The notes below the pieces were generated by a model. The model did no database searches. It had not been told where the DNA came from and worked only from the letters and a program-made list of their open reading frames with translations. Source: Planktothricoides raciborskii GIHE-MW2 (GTDB lineage Bacteria; Cyanobacteriota; Cyanobacteriia; Cyanobacteriales; Laspinemataceae). From it: a stretch of 64,000 bases of DNA. Positions 36,207-45,001 of the stretch are shown piece after piece (the first letter of the stretch is position 1; each line of letters starts with the position of its first letter). A program made the translations under genes and the position numbers. The stretch is from contig NZ_CP159837.1 in NCBI RefSeq assembly GCF_040564635.1, positions 4,451,001-4,515,000 of the forward strand, written 5' to 3'.

Positions 36207-37910
36207 CTAAACAAACAACTCTGGAAAGCGATCGCGCAATTGTTGATTTAATTCCGGCAGGCGATCGCGCATTTGGACATACCAATCGCGCCGTTGACGA
36301 TAATGTTGGGAAAGTAAGCGATTATGAGACACCCACTCATAAGCATTTGCCGCCAAAGTTCGCCGCAATTGAATATTAACAATTAACTCTTCTAACTTCA
36401 GGGCAAAATCTTCAGGCGATCGATAAATTAACCCGGTTTTCCCTTCAACGATTGTTTTTTCATACACCGTCGGACTTGCCAACACTGTCACCCCATGTCC
36501 AGCACATTCAATAAACTTCAGATCCGATTTCATCTGATTAAAGCGAGTTGGATTTAAAGGTAACAAGGCAATATCACAAGTTCTTAAAATTTCTTGATAT
36601 CGCTCATAAGGACAAATGGGTTCAAATTGTTTTTGCGTGGTCGGCAATGCATCAAAAAATTGCTCATCATAAATTACCTGGAAACGAAGCCGATCTTGAT
36701 ATTTTTGCACCAGGCGATTAATTGCTGGCATAATCAGTTGCCAATCCTCTTCTCGACGAAATGCCCCAAAAAATATCGTTACCGAATTATCTTCAGGGTA
36801 AATCCGTGGTTCGGGCAAATAGGGCAACTGATTAGGAAAAACTGCTACATTAGGATTAAATTGGCGCAAATATTCTCCCAATGTTTCCGTAGAAGTTTGG
36901 ACACAGTGACAACCCCGGAAATTAAAAAACTGACCCTGGGCATATTCGGGACGCCATAAGGGATCGTCATCGGTTTCGGCGACAATTAAATAATCTCGTT
37001 CTAGTAAGGCTTTAATTTTAGGAATGTCGCCGGGATAACTCAGCATTGACCGCTGCCAAATAAACACTTTTTCTTCTTGAGGTAGGGCAATATTTAAATC
37101 AGCAGTTTTCACCGTTGCCACCGTTCTAACTCCGGGAATTGTCCGGGTTAAAGCATCGGGTTCAATTACTCTAATTCTATAAACTGGCCACGAACCCATC
37201 ATATTAGTTTGAATCAGTAATCGCCGGGGCGGTTGGGAGGATTTTGTAGCGCGAATTATATATTGAAAAGCCCCGGTTTCTGTGGCAAATATTCCTGAAT
37301 TAATCCCTAATGCTTGAACCACGGGCGACATAAGTTTTTGAAATCGATGATATTCTTCCGCTTTGCGTCCAATGGTTTGAATTTCATCGATTTGTAATCC
37401 CGCTTGCATAAATAGTTGTTTAATACTATCTAAGGTAAAAAAATGCAGGTGAGTGCGGTCTAAGATGCCTTCGTCTTGGTATTCCCATTGTCCCGCTAAA
37501 AGACGGGCCAGCGATCGCCAATGTTGAATATTAGGAATACAAGCGAGGATTTGACCATCATCTTTTAACCATTGACAATGGTGTTTCAGGGTCATCCAAG
37601 GGTCGATCGTATGTTCCAGAACATCCCCATAAACCAAACAATCAACAGTCCCCTGGGGAATGTTAATATCTGTTTCCAGATTTTCGGCATTGCTGACAAT
37701 TACTCGGTCAATTCTGGTGGCGGCAATTTCCGCCGCTTGGAGATTAATTTCTATGCCAATATATTGACCATGAGGATTAACCCGCTTATATTCCTGACCT
37801 AATGCCCCAGCGCCACAACCCACTTCCACGATGACTTGGGCATCACCGGGTAGCAGTTTGAGTAAGGTGGGGTTGATGCGATCGTAGTAATCTAAATTAG
37901 CAGCATTCAT
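36207..37910 (-). CDS. SAM methyltransferase - glycosyltransferase fusion, copy 2
   Basis: The 567-residue paralogue of copy 1 has the same domain order: [18 protein letters not shown] and [19 protein letters not shown] in the methyltransferase, then [16 protein letters not shown]. The glycosyltransferase half has [28 protein letters not shown]. The start is ATG 37908-37910 ([20 protein letters not shown]). The 65 codons upstream in frame are a heptamer array (NNQQPTT-like) and are excluded. Copy 2 keeps the canonical GDVLEH of methyltransferase motif post-I, which copy 1 has changed to NDIFPQ, so copy 2 may be the catalytically normal one. Confidence 0.8.
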   Translation of the reverse strand: MNAANLDYYDRINPTLLKLLPGDAQVIVEVGCGAGALGQEYKRVNPHGQYIGIEINLQAAEIAATRIDRVIVSNAENLETDINIPQGTVDCLVYGDVLEHTIDPWMTLKHHCQWLKDDGQILACIPNIQHWRSLARLLAGQWEYQDEGILDRTHLHFFTLDSIKQLFMQAGLQIDEIQTIGRKAEEYHRFQKLMSPVVQALGINSGIFATETGAFQYIIRATKSSQPPRRLLIQTNMMGSWPVYRIRVIEPDALTRTIPGVRTVATVKTADLNIALPQEEKVFIWQRSMLSYPGDIPKIKALLERDYLIVAETDDDPLWRPEYAQGQFFNFRGCHCVQTSTETLGEYLRQFNPNVAVFPNQLPYLPEPRIYPEDNSVTIFFGAFRREEDWQLIMPAINRLVQKYQDRLRFQVIYDEQFFDALPTTQKQFEPICPYERYQEILRTCDIALLPLNPTRFNQMKSDLKFIECAGHGVTVLASPTVYEKTIVEGKTGLIYRSPEDFALKLEELIVNIQLRRTLAANAYEWVSHNRLLSQHYRQRRDWYVQMRDRLPELNQQLRDRFPELFV

Positions 37911-38343
37911 TTGATAATTGTTGTTGGTTGTTGGTTGGTGGTTGTTGATTGTTGGTTGGTGGTTGTTGATTGTTGGTTGGTGGTTGTTGGTTGTTGGTTG
38001 TTGGTTGTTGGTTGTTGATTGTTGATTGTTGATTGTTGGGTAGGGATTCTTTTGTTGTTGGTTGTTTAAAAATATAACAAATAACCAATAACAATCAAAA
38101 AACAAAAAAATTGTGAATTATTTTCAGTGTTTTTTTTGGATGACAAGTGTTATTTTTATTGGGTATTTTTTGTGGGATATTTGTTAATTTTTGACCAAAA
38201 AATACGCCAGAACAAAAGAATCCCTACCCAACAACAAAAGAATCCCTACCCAACAACAAAAGAATCCCTACCCAAAAACCAACAACAAAAGAATCCCTAC
38301 CCAACAACCAACAACAAACAACATTGTTAATTATTCTCGAGAT
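37911..38343. repeat. Heptamer array and 22-base GAATCCCTACCC repeats
   Basis: From 37911 to about 38060 lie TTGTTGG/TTGGTGG/TTGATTG heptamers, followed by GGGTAGGGATTCTTTTG. AT-rich DNA follows to 38210. From 38213 to 38330 come four copies of AAAAGAATCCCTACCCAACAAC in the reverse orientation. So the outer parts are inverted with respect to each other. No gene is seen. Confidence 0.85.
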
Positions 38344-39306
38344 TTAATTCTCAGCCAAAGCCGCAATTACTTGATCGTGAATCGTGCCATTACTCACTAC
38401 GATCCCCCGGTTATTCATCATCTTGCTGCCTTCAGCAAAATTCAAAGGCTGACCATACATATCCGAGACTCGACCACCGGCTTCTTCCACCACGATCGCC
38501 CCTGCGGCATGATCCCAAATATTCTCCCGATAATCGGGATATTTTGGCGAAGGCAACCGCAAATATAACGCCGCTTTCCCGGAAGCCACAATGCCATATT
38601 TCGCCTGAGAATCCACTCGGAATGACTCCGTAGTAATCCCCACTGCTTGCGCGATCGCATTTTGCTTAGACTGGTCGCCGTGGGCAGCTTCCACACTTTC
38701 CACAAATCGGAAATTAGCCACATCATCTGCCATCACCACCTGCAACCGTTGGGGTTCACCTCCGGACAGGGGAACCATTGTCGCCCCCTCACCCCGGACT
38801 GCCACATAAAGCGCCCCGGTTTGTCCCCCATCCAAGGGCATCGCCGGACAAGCCAAAACCCCCACTTTCACCTCGCCATTTTCGACCAAAGCTAAAGCCA
38901 CCGCATATTGATCCTGACGCAAAAATCCTTTTGTGCCATCAATCGGATCCAAAGTCCAATAGCGAGATGAAACTTGACCATTGCCATGATCGATCCAACG
39001 AGTCACATCTTCTGGGGTGGCATCCGGTGACAATGCCTGGACATAATGGGTTACTTTGGTTAAAGTTTCCGCCATTTCTGGTTTGCGTAATTCTTTGGCA
39101 TCTTCTTCTCCCACCACCGGATCGTCGGGAAATGCTGCCGCCAAAGCTTGACAAATAATCGCCTGGGCGCCAAAATCCGCCACGGTCACGGGGCTTTTAT
39201 CTTTTTTTTCGATCGCCTGGGGAATATCCGCCCGGACTTGTTCGCAGAGTTTTGCCGCTGCGGTTGCGGCGGCGATCGCTACTTCTTTTTCTTTTGCGTA
39301 AGTCAT
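38344..39306 (-). CDS. cysQ: 3'(2'),5'-bisphosphate nucleotidase (inositol monophosphatase family)
   Basis: This enzyme removes the 3'-phosphate from PAP/PAPS, relieving inhibition in sulfate assimilation. The 320-residue product has the family metal-binding motifs in order: GEEDAKEL (glutamates), LDPIDGTKGFLR (DPxDGT, about residue 122), and WDHAAGAIVVEEAGGRVSDM near the C-terminus. It resembles plant SAL1/yeast HAL2 more than E. coli CysQ because of the GVLACPAMP and the long insert before DPIDGT. It is divergent from tsaB and has its own promoter region. Confidence 0.88.
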   Translation of the reverse strand: MTYAKEKEVAIAAATAAAKLCEQVRADIPQAIEKKDKSPVTVADFGAQAIICQALAAAFPDDPVVGEEDAKELRKPEMAETLTKVTHYVQALSPDATPEDVTRWIDHGNGQVSSRYWTLDPIDGTKGFLRQDQYAVALALVENGEVKVGVLACPAMPLDGGQTGALYVAVRGEGATMVPLSGGEPQRLQVVMADDVANFRFVESVEAAHGDQSKQNAIAQAVGITTESFRVDSQAKYGIVASGKAALYLRLPSPKYPDYRENIWDHAAGAIVVEEAGGRVSDMYGQPLNFAEGSKMMNNRGIVVSNGTIHDQVIAALAEN

Positions 39307-39534
39307 AATAGATAATTAGGTTGGATTGGAAGAGTTAAAAAATTTTCTCTTTATTTAAAGTGCATCCGCACCGATCAAGAGAATTCTCGTTCAAATAAGC
39401 CCTCATTACCTTAGCAAATCCACATAATTGAGGAAAGAGGATGCTGATGAAAGAGGCAGGAGGAAAAATCTCTTTTCTCTCTTCTCTCTTCTCTCTCCTC
39501 TGTTTGTATAACTTTGGTCGCCACTGCATTCCCC

Positions 39535-40254
39535 ATGAAATATTCTCTCGCCATCAATACAACGACTGCCGAACTAGGCTTATGTCTCAGCGATTTTCGG
39601 GAAGATTTTCGCTGTCAAACTTGGAACTTAGGACAGGAACTATCCACCTTAATGCATCAATGTCTGGCTGAGTTTATCCAGCCGCAACCCTGGCAAGATT
39701 TCCAGTGGCTTGCCGTCGCCAAAGGGCCGGGAGGTTTTACCGGGACTCGGATTGGTGTAGTGACAGCCAGAACTCTGGCCCAGCAATTAGAAATACCTTT
39801 ATTTGCGATTTCCACATTAGCGGCGGTGGCTTGGTCTGCGGTGCATCCCACCTTGCATCCCATCCCCACCAGCGCCGCAGAATTGCCTCAGTTATCGGTG
39901 ACAGAGGAGAAAAACATGGGGAGGGAGAAAAGCGATCTGGCGATCGCGAAGCGGCGCGGATGCGCCATAGCCGTACAAATGCCCGCCCAACGGGGTGAAT
40001 TATTTGTGGCCATTTATAGGGTAAATTCTCAGGGCATAGAGGCACTTTTAGACGATACGGTGATGACCCCGGAAGCATGGCAAGAAACCTTGAGTCAATG
40101 GCATCACCTGGATCAAAAGATTTCCCTTCCGCCCGGTTCTGGTGCCTCCGTTGCCACCATCCTGCAACTTGCGGATTTGGAGTGGCAACAGGGCAAACGA
40201 CCTCACTGGTCAGATGCCCTGCCATTTTACGGTCAACATCCGGTTGCTTTGTAA
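39535..40254 (+). CDS. tsaB: tRNA threonylcarbamoyladenosine biosynthesis protein TsaB
   Basis: TsaB is the scaffold of the TsaBD(E) complex that makes t6A37 in ANN-decoding tRNAs. The start is set at ATG 39535 (MKYSLAINTTTAELGL); the frame extends seven codons to a TTG with no support. The ASKHA-fold core is present: INTTTAELGLCLSD and VAKGPGGFTGTRIGVVTARTLAQQL. An unusual insert (about residues 115-150, EEKNMGREKSDLAIAKRRGCA) comes from HIP1-rich sequence. The later VQMPAQRGELFVAIYR matches the family D/R-rich strand. The C-terminus is as expected. Confidence 0.88.
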   Translation: MKYSLAINTTTAELGLCLSDFREDFRCQTWNLGQELSTLMHQCLAEFIQPQPWQDFQWLAVAKGPGGFTGTRIGVVTARTLAQQLEIPLFAISTLAAVAWSAVHPTLHPIPTSAAELPQLSVTEEKNMGREKSDLAIAKRRGCAIAVQMPAQRGELFVAIYRVNSQGIEALLDDTVMTPEAWQETLSQWHHLDQKISLPPGSGASVATILQLADLEWQQGKRPHWSDALPFYGQHPVAL

Positions 40255-40330
40255 AGCTTCCAGAGAAAAATAAAAATGCTGTATCAGCTTTTCGCCAGTT
40301 GCGATACTTTTCGGAAAGGAAAATAGCCCG

Positions 40331-40392
40331 CGATTAATCCGCGATTAATTAATATTAATTAAATATTAATTAAATATTAATTAATTAATTGG
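40331..40392. repeat. ATTAATTAAAT tandem repeat
   Basis: Units of AATTAAATATT recur three to four times between tsaB and the end of thf1, which are convergent. It is AT only, with no GC stem. Confidence 0.7.
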
Positions 40393-41110
40393 CACTCGAT
40401 TCATCGGTGCTATTGGCAGAATTAGTCGCTGCGGCTTTTTCTTTTTCCCGCTGTTCTCGTTTTTTCTTGTCCGCTGCCAGGATATCCTGCATTACTTGCC
40501 TTGCTTGGGTCATTTTTTCCAAGTTGCTGGAATATAATTCCAAGTCTTTGGTGATTTTGTCTGCGGGCAACTTCAGGGCGGCAGCGATTTTTTCCAAGGC
40601 GGGAGTGCGCTGCTTTTCGTCTTTGAGCATTTCGGGATTGACTATTTCCACAATGCTGAATAGACCAATAGCAAATATACGACTGTATTTAAATTTAGGA
40701 TTAGCCGCGATCGCATCGAGAACCCCTTGGAATTCCCCGGACTCTGGCAGATTAATTTCTTTACTCAGCCATGCCAATAAATTCTCCGAGGAGAGACTTT
40801 TGGCAAATTCTTGTAATTTTTGAGCATCTTGGCGATATTTCTCAGGATCTTGTTCTACGGCTTGACAAATGGCATCAAAAATAGAAGTCCGATCCGCTTC
40901 GGGACGATAGCCTTGCATAAAACGGTCATAAGAAGTCACGACCCCCAGGGCATAAATGGGGTCATAGCGAAAATCTACATTGACCGAGAGTAAGTGCATC
41001 TCCACCATCAACTCTTCTACAAATCTTCTGTAGATAGAGTTGAGCGGACGAGAGTGCATCGTGTAAAAGGCGCGTTTGGTATCTGATACTGTGCGGACGT
41101 TATTATTCAC
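40385..41110 (-). CDS. thf1: Thylakoid formation protein Thf1/Psb29
   Basis: Thf1 (Psb29) is a thylakoid/stroma-side protein needed for FtsH-dependent photosystem II repair. The start is set at GTG 41108-41110 (VNNNVRTVSDTKRAFYTMHSRPLNSIYRR), which gives 241 residues, the usual length. An in-frame extension of 33 codons to a TTG has no family support. The core EELMVEMHLLSVNVDFRYDPIYALGVVTSYDRFMQGY is diagnostic, and the C-terminal coiled coil (KKKREQREKEKAAA) is typical. No strong Shine-Dalgarno is visible. Confidence 0.92.
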   Translation of the reverse strand: MNNNVRTVSDTKRAFYTMHSRPLNSIYRRFVEELMVEMHLLSVNVDFRYDPIYALGVVTSYDRFMQGYRPEADRTSIFDAICQAVEQDPEKYRQDAQKLQEFAKSLSSENLLAWLSKEINLPESGEFQGVLDAIAANPKFKYSRIFAIGLFSIVEIVNPEMLKDEKQRTPALEKIAAALKLPADKITKDLELYSSNLEKMTQARQVMQDILAADKKKREQREKEKAAATNSANSTDESSAN

Positions 41111-41466
41111 ACTGGTGGCTATGAAAAGGGACGCGATCCCATTGTCCACTGTTCGAGTCACTTTGCCAAGAAAATCAATGGGGATCGCTCTCGAAATCAG
41201 GGATAACAATAGTCAGCGAGTCCAGGGAAATCAAGATCGTGAAGCGTAGCTATCGCTTTGGGATCGCGAATCGCCCGATAATACAGACATAAAAAACATC
41301 GGCCTAGGCGATCGCCCGCTAAAAACTTCAAATCGTTGGCGATCGTGGCCAGATTTTCCCCGCAGACAACTTTTCCGCTTCCGTCTTTTTGCCGGATTTG
41401 AGCGAACGCTAAAAAGAATCTGAGATTTTAGACTATTTAAGAAAATCCAAAATCCCAAATTCCTTA
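41111..41466. other. Gap between thf1 and the STAS gene
   Basis: There are two or three HIP1 octamers and a sequence GGGATCGCGAATCGCCC, also found inside the HAS-barrel gene. A 75-codon minus-strand frame has no recognisable product. Nothing else is seen. Confidence 0.5.
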
Positions 41467-41835
41467 TCAGCCACCGACAATACTTGAGCCAGCGTCCAGC
41501 GCTTCTTCTTCTGTTTCAAAGATTTCAAACACGGAATCCATCATAGTCACCTCAAAAACCAACTTGGCTTCGGGATGAACATTACAAATTCGGAAGCTAC
41601 CTTTCACTTTGTCAGCATCTCGCATTCCTGCCACCAAAGACGTGAGACCAGAACTATCAATAAAGTTAACCTGACCTAAATTCACGACAATATGGCGACT
41701 GAGTTTAGAAATACACTCCTGCAACTTGAGACGAAATTGCCAAGCGGTGGTAATGTCCAGCCGTCCAGTTGGGGCTAAAACAATTATCTTAGTCCCATCT
41801 GGGATAGTGTGTTCTTTTTGCTCGATGTGGATCAC
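41467..41835 (-). CDS. STAS-domain anti-sigma-factor antagonist
   Basis: This 122-residue single STAS domain is of the SpoIIAA/RsbV type. It has the phosphorylation motif NFIDSSGLTSLVAG, with S61 or S62 the likely target of a partner kinase, and the last strand FRICNVHPEAKLVFEVTMMD. Such proteins bind and block anti-sigma kinases and are reactivated by SpoIIE-type phosphatases. One such phosphatase is encoded at 55246 in this window, but 14 kb away and with no evident link. It is a single gene; no kinase is next to it. Confidence 0.85.
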   Translation of the reverse strand: MIHIEQKEHTIPDGTKIIVLAPTGRLDITTAWQFRLKLQECISKLSRHIVVNLGQVNFIDSSGLTSLVAGMRDADKVKGSFRICNVHPEAKLVFEVTMMDSVFEIFETEEEALDAGSSIVGG

Positions 41836-41901
41836 AGAGCCTCCCTAATACGCTAATTGCCTACCTGCCTTCAGCAGTTTAGCTTAACCGATACCTTTTT
41901 G

Positions 41902-43066
41902 CTAACTTTCATTAACAAATGCAAGATGCTCACGCATCCAGGGCGTATCTACCAAAGCCCGCAAGAATATCCCGCGAGCGCCATTTACGTCTCGATCCAT
42001 CACCTTTCCATCAAGATCCGACTTAATGGTTTTCGCCCCGCCAATTGCTCGAATCTCACCAGTCCAGCTAACCGTTTTGCTGGTGTACCCTTCACAGACA
42101 TCCACCACCAGAGACCCGCGCTCTGTTGCTTTATGTTTCAGGAATTGCTCGAAACGGTAATGCCCAAATGAAAGCATATTCCGCACAGTCTTTGAGCGGA
42201 TTTTTCTTGTGGCCTTGCGGCTCATATTTGAAGTCTCAAACGTTGGCAGGAGAATTACATCAAAGTTGTCTACCAGAAATCTGGCGGCAATGCGGATGCA
42301 ATTCATCTACCAGGTTGCGAATCCTCGCCCTGATCCTGTCAGCGGCTTTTTTCATCCGCCGCCGTTGCGGGGCGCTTACACAGCTAAATCGAGAAATCAG
42401 ATCGTCGAGGTGATGACATAGACGTTGAATCCTGGAGAAATCTGACTCTCCTATCTTCCCGACTTTCTGTTCAGAAAAGAAGGTTAGGAATGTTCTAACT
42501 CCAGGGTCTAAGGCTACCACCCGCCCTTGGTTGTCGGGCTGATGGGTGGTAGGCCCGGATGAGGGGACGCACAGATAATACTGCCCGCGGACACGAACTA
42601 ACCGACAGTCCCCAAAGTTTTCCGGCAACTCTTCTGCATAGTCAAGTTGACCCAAAATTGTGTGGTATATGCCCCGAGGCTTAACGGCAGATTTTGGGAT
42701 ATAGCATGACTGGTAAGGGTTCTTTCTGGATCTCAAAGAGACCTGCTGACAGCAAAGAGTCTTTTTGTACTTCGCTTTAGCATTGCTGACCGCCTTGCAA
42801 GCGTCCTTAACCGCTATCGATTTAATTTGGTAAGGCACGGAAGAGCAAAACTCTGGCAATGATTTCAATATGTCGCCTTTAATGGCTTTCCAGTTAGCCT
42901 TGGTGTCAGGCTGCTGGAGGTACTTTACGGTGGTATTAAAGACGAGTCTTGATACCCCAAACCATTGCCTAATCAGATTTCTTTGAGTCGCATTTGGATA
43001 GATCCGGATCTTGCTTGATTTTCTGACCGTATTTCCTGAGTCCGTGCATTCTGCAACTGAAGACAT
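41902..43066 (-). pseudogene. tnpB: TnpB (RNA-guided nuclease family), frameshifted
   Basis: Two frames make one TnpB. The first (to 42260) has the N-terminal KIRIYPNATQRNLIRQWFG and the first RuvC aspartate in VVALDPGVRTF. The second (41902-42306) has the glutamate in VILLPTFETSNM and the last aspartate in DRDVNGARGIF. Reading NLVDELH in frame one and then RIAARFLVDNFDV in frame two restores the family sequence, so a single extra base near 42295 breaks the gene. The usual CxxC...CxxC zinc ribbon is missing: TSKTVSWTG and KTIKSDLDG stand where cysteines are expected. The start is put at ATG 43066, inside tnpA. Probably inactive. Confidence 0.82.
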
Positions 43067-43568
43067 GAATGATGGACAGAAGATCGGCGGTAAGTTCTGA
43101 GTCGGGGCTGTGAACAGTGTTGTCGAGAACCACGATTTTTCCACCGTTTTGCTCGACCATCCACTCAATAAGCTCGAATCCGAATCTTGCCAGTCTGTCA
43201 CGGTAGGCAACAACAAGCGTGAACTGGTCTCGGCGCATAAGTCGTTCCAGTAAGGTTTTAAGTCCTTTCCGCTTGAAGTTGAGTCCCGATCCGATATCTT
43301 TGATGATTTCGGCTTTTGGGAACAGGGAGACCATGTAAGCAACTTGTTTATCCAGGTCGTCTCTCTGCTTAGTGCTGCTAACTCGGCAATAGCAAATCTG
43401 ATAGTCGGTCTTAGGCTTTGACTCGTAAATAAAGCTGTCAACGTCAAATAGACGTTGATTTGCCGCATTTCTGATTGAGTAAATCCGACCTTGATCTGCA
43501 TATTTCCGGAGTGTGTTGGGGTGCAAGCCCGTCCGTTTTACCGCTACGCGGAGAGGAACTAAGCTCAT
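42969..43568 (-). CDS. tnpA: IS607-family serine recombinase TnpA
   Basis: The 199-residue protein begins with a MerR-like helix-turn-helix (PLRVAVKRTGLHPNTLRKYADQGRIYSIR). It then has the resolvase domain IxYCRVSSTKQRDDLDKQVAYM, with the catalytic serine in RVSS, and LVVAYRDRLARFGFELIEW with the conserved arginines. The order HTH then catalytic domain is the IS607 pattern. The frame is intact. It ends with a lysine/aspartate-rich tail and overlaps the tnpB start by about 100 bases. Confidence 0.88.
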   Translation of the reverse strand: MSLVPLRVAVKRTGLHPNTLRKYADQGRIYSIRNAANQRLFDVDSFIYESKPKTDYQICYCRVSSTKQRDDLDKQVAYMVSLFPKAEIIKDIGSGLNFKRKGLKTLLERLMRRDQFTLVVAYRDRLARFGFELIEWMVEQNGGKIVVLDNTVHSPDSELTADLLSIIHVFSCRMHGLRKYGQKIKQDPDLSKCDSKKSD

Positions 43569-43618
43569 ACCCTATATTAGCATATATAAGCAAATGTTAG
43601 GTAATCATGCACTGTTAA

Positions 43619-44665
43619 TTAACCTTTAGAGGTAGTATCACTCTGACTCCATTCGGCCCAATTTTGTGGCTTTAAGAAAAATTCGGTTAATTCGGCTTCT
43701 GGGGTATTGGGTTCTGGTTCATAGCAATATTCCCAACGTACCAAGGGAGGCAGAGACATCAAAATCGACTCCGTGCGGCCATTAGTCTGGAGGCCAAAAA
43801 TTGTCCCGCGATCGTACACCAGGTTAAATTCTACATAACGACCCCGACGATAGAGTTGGAAATTCCGTTCGCGATCGCCATAAGCCATGCCACGGCGCCG
43901 TTGCACAATCGGCACATAAGCAGGTAAAAAAGCTTTGGCACAATCTTGGACAAAAGCAAACAACTCTTCCCAGCCGCGAGGTTCAGGAGCGCCAATTTTT
44001 TTACTATACTCAGCAGCAGCCTTCGTCGGATGTGGCCCACGATACAATTCCCCTTGACCATCTTGGTAATCAAAGAAAATCCCGCCCACCCCACGCATTT
44101 CTTGACGATGGTTCAAATAAAAATACTCATCGCACCAATGCTTAAACACCTGATAATACTCTGGGTGGTGAGCATCACAAGCTTGTTTCAAAGTTTTATG
44201 TAAATGCGCCGCATCTTCAGCAAAAGGATAATAGGGGGTTAAATCCAAACCGCCCCCAAACCACCAAACCGGGCCTGCTTCAAAATAACGATAGTTGAGG
44301 TGTACCGTCGGCACATAAGGGTTGCGGGGGTGTAACACCATCGAAGTCCCGGTAGCATAAAAACCGTGACCTTCGGCTTCTGGACGTTGTTTTAAAATCG
44401 AGGGAGGCAACTGGTGTCCCCAGACTTCGGAAAAGTTCACGCCACCTTGTTCAAACACATCCCCATCACGCATCACTCTAGAGCGACCACCGCCACCTTC
44501 TGGGCGGTCCCAAGCATCTTGTTTAAATACGCCAACGCCATCGACTTCGGTTAAGCCTTGACAAATATCATCTTGGATCGATCGCATAAACTGGCTGACC
44601 CGTTCGCGGGAGTTTTCCGGGGGCAAAAACTTATTTTGAACTGTCTCAGTCTGGGGAGAAACCAT
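43619..44665 (-). CDS. hemF: Oxygen-dependent coproporphyrinogen III oxidase
   Basis: This enzyme oxidatively decarboxylates coproporphyrinogen III to protoporphyrinogen IX in heme and chlorophyll synthesis. The start is ATG 44663-44665 ([13 protein letters not shown]), with AGGATGATC just upstream; a longer frame of 23 codons is not supported. The 348 residues contain [91 protein letters not shown], all family blocks. It is divergent from mrp. Confidence 0.95.
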   Translation of the reverse strand: MVSPQTETVQNKFLPPENSRERVSQFMRSIQDDICQGLTEVDGVGVFKQDAWDRPEGGGGRSRVMRDGDVFEQGGVNFSEVWGHQLPPSILKQRPEAEGHGFYATGTSMVLHPRNPYVPTVHLNYRYFEAGPVWWFGGGLDLTPYYPFAEDAAHLHKTLKQACDAHHPEYYQVFKHWCDEYFYLNHRQEMRGVGGIFFDYQDGQGELYRGPHPTKAAAEYSKKIGAPEPRGWEELFAFVQDCAKAFLPAYVPIVQRRRGMAYGDRERNFQLYRRGRYVEFNLVYDRGTIFGLQTNGRTESILMSLPPLVRWEYCYEPEPNTPEAELTEFFLKPQNWAEWSQSDTTSKG

Positions 44666-45001
44666 GATCATCCTAACAAAACCTCCTGTACCCTCTATCT
44701 GTTTTACAACTGCGCCCATGCTCTGACACAACATGGCCTGGATGACAAAGCTATTTTATGGGCTAGGTGCCCTGAATTGAGAACGTGGTTAAGAATTCTT
44801 AAAATTTTATCTTTACATTGCTATATATTTATATTTGGATTCACAAATCTACATAATACGCAAAGAAAAGATACATTGGTAGGTAGGTAAAAATTCATAC
44901 AATCCTGAGCAGGGGTAGCCAAAATCTAGCCAGAAAGTTTTTTTAGACCCCTGCTTATCTAAAATTACCCAACAATTAAACTGCCCAGGGTGGAGAACCT
45001 T
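44666..45001. promoter_or_regulatory. Divergent promoter region hemF/mrp
   Basis: 336 bases separate the two divergent starts. The part next to mrp has an 8-base inverted repeat (GCAGGGGT at 44909, ACCCCTGC at 44947), which could form a leader hairpin. The part near 44800-44890 is AT-rich. No -35/-10 pair could be named with confidence. Confidence 0.4.

Larger units (their letters stand above)
41880..43610 (-). mobile_element. IS607-type insertion element (degenerate)
   Basis: It contains a serine-recombinase tnpA overlapping a frameshifted tnpB, in the usual IS607 order, between the STAS gene and hemF. Ends cannot be fixed because IS607 elements lack terminal inverted repeats and target duplications. 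The left end should lie between 41836 and 41901 and the right end between 43569 and 43618. No inverted repeat was seen. Confidence 0.75.

Noticed and set aside
37911-38105. N-terminal extension of the second methyltransferase-glycosyltransferase
   Set aside because: It is translated TTGTTGG heptamers; the paralogue starts at the internal ATG.
38213-38330. Possible CRISPR array (22-base repeats)
   Set aside because: The repeats are contiguous, without unique spacers of constant length, and no cas genes are near.
41111-41209. 33-codon N-terminal extension of Thf1
   Set aside because: It starts with TTG and has no counterpart in the family, which begins at the NNVRTVSDTKR block.
41231-41458. 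75-codon minus-strand frame
   Set aside because: It is arginine/serine-rich, made of HIP1-like repeats, with no family match.
43067-43501. Upstream part of the tnpB frame inside tnpA
   Set aside because: It is an alternative-frame shadow of the recombinase; TnpB similarity begins only at KIRIYPNATQ.
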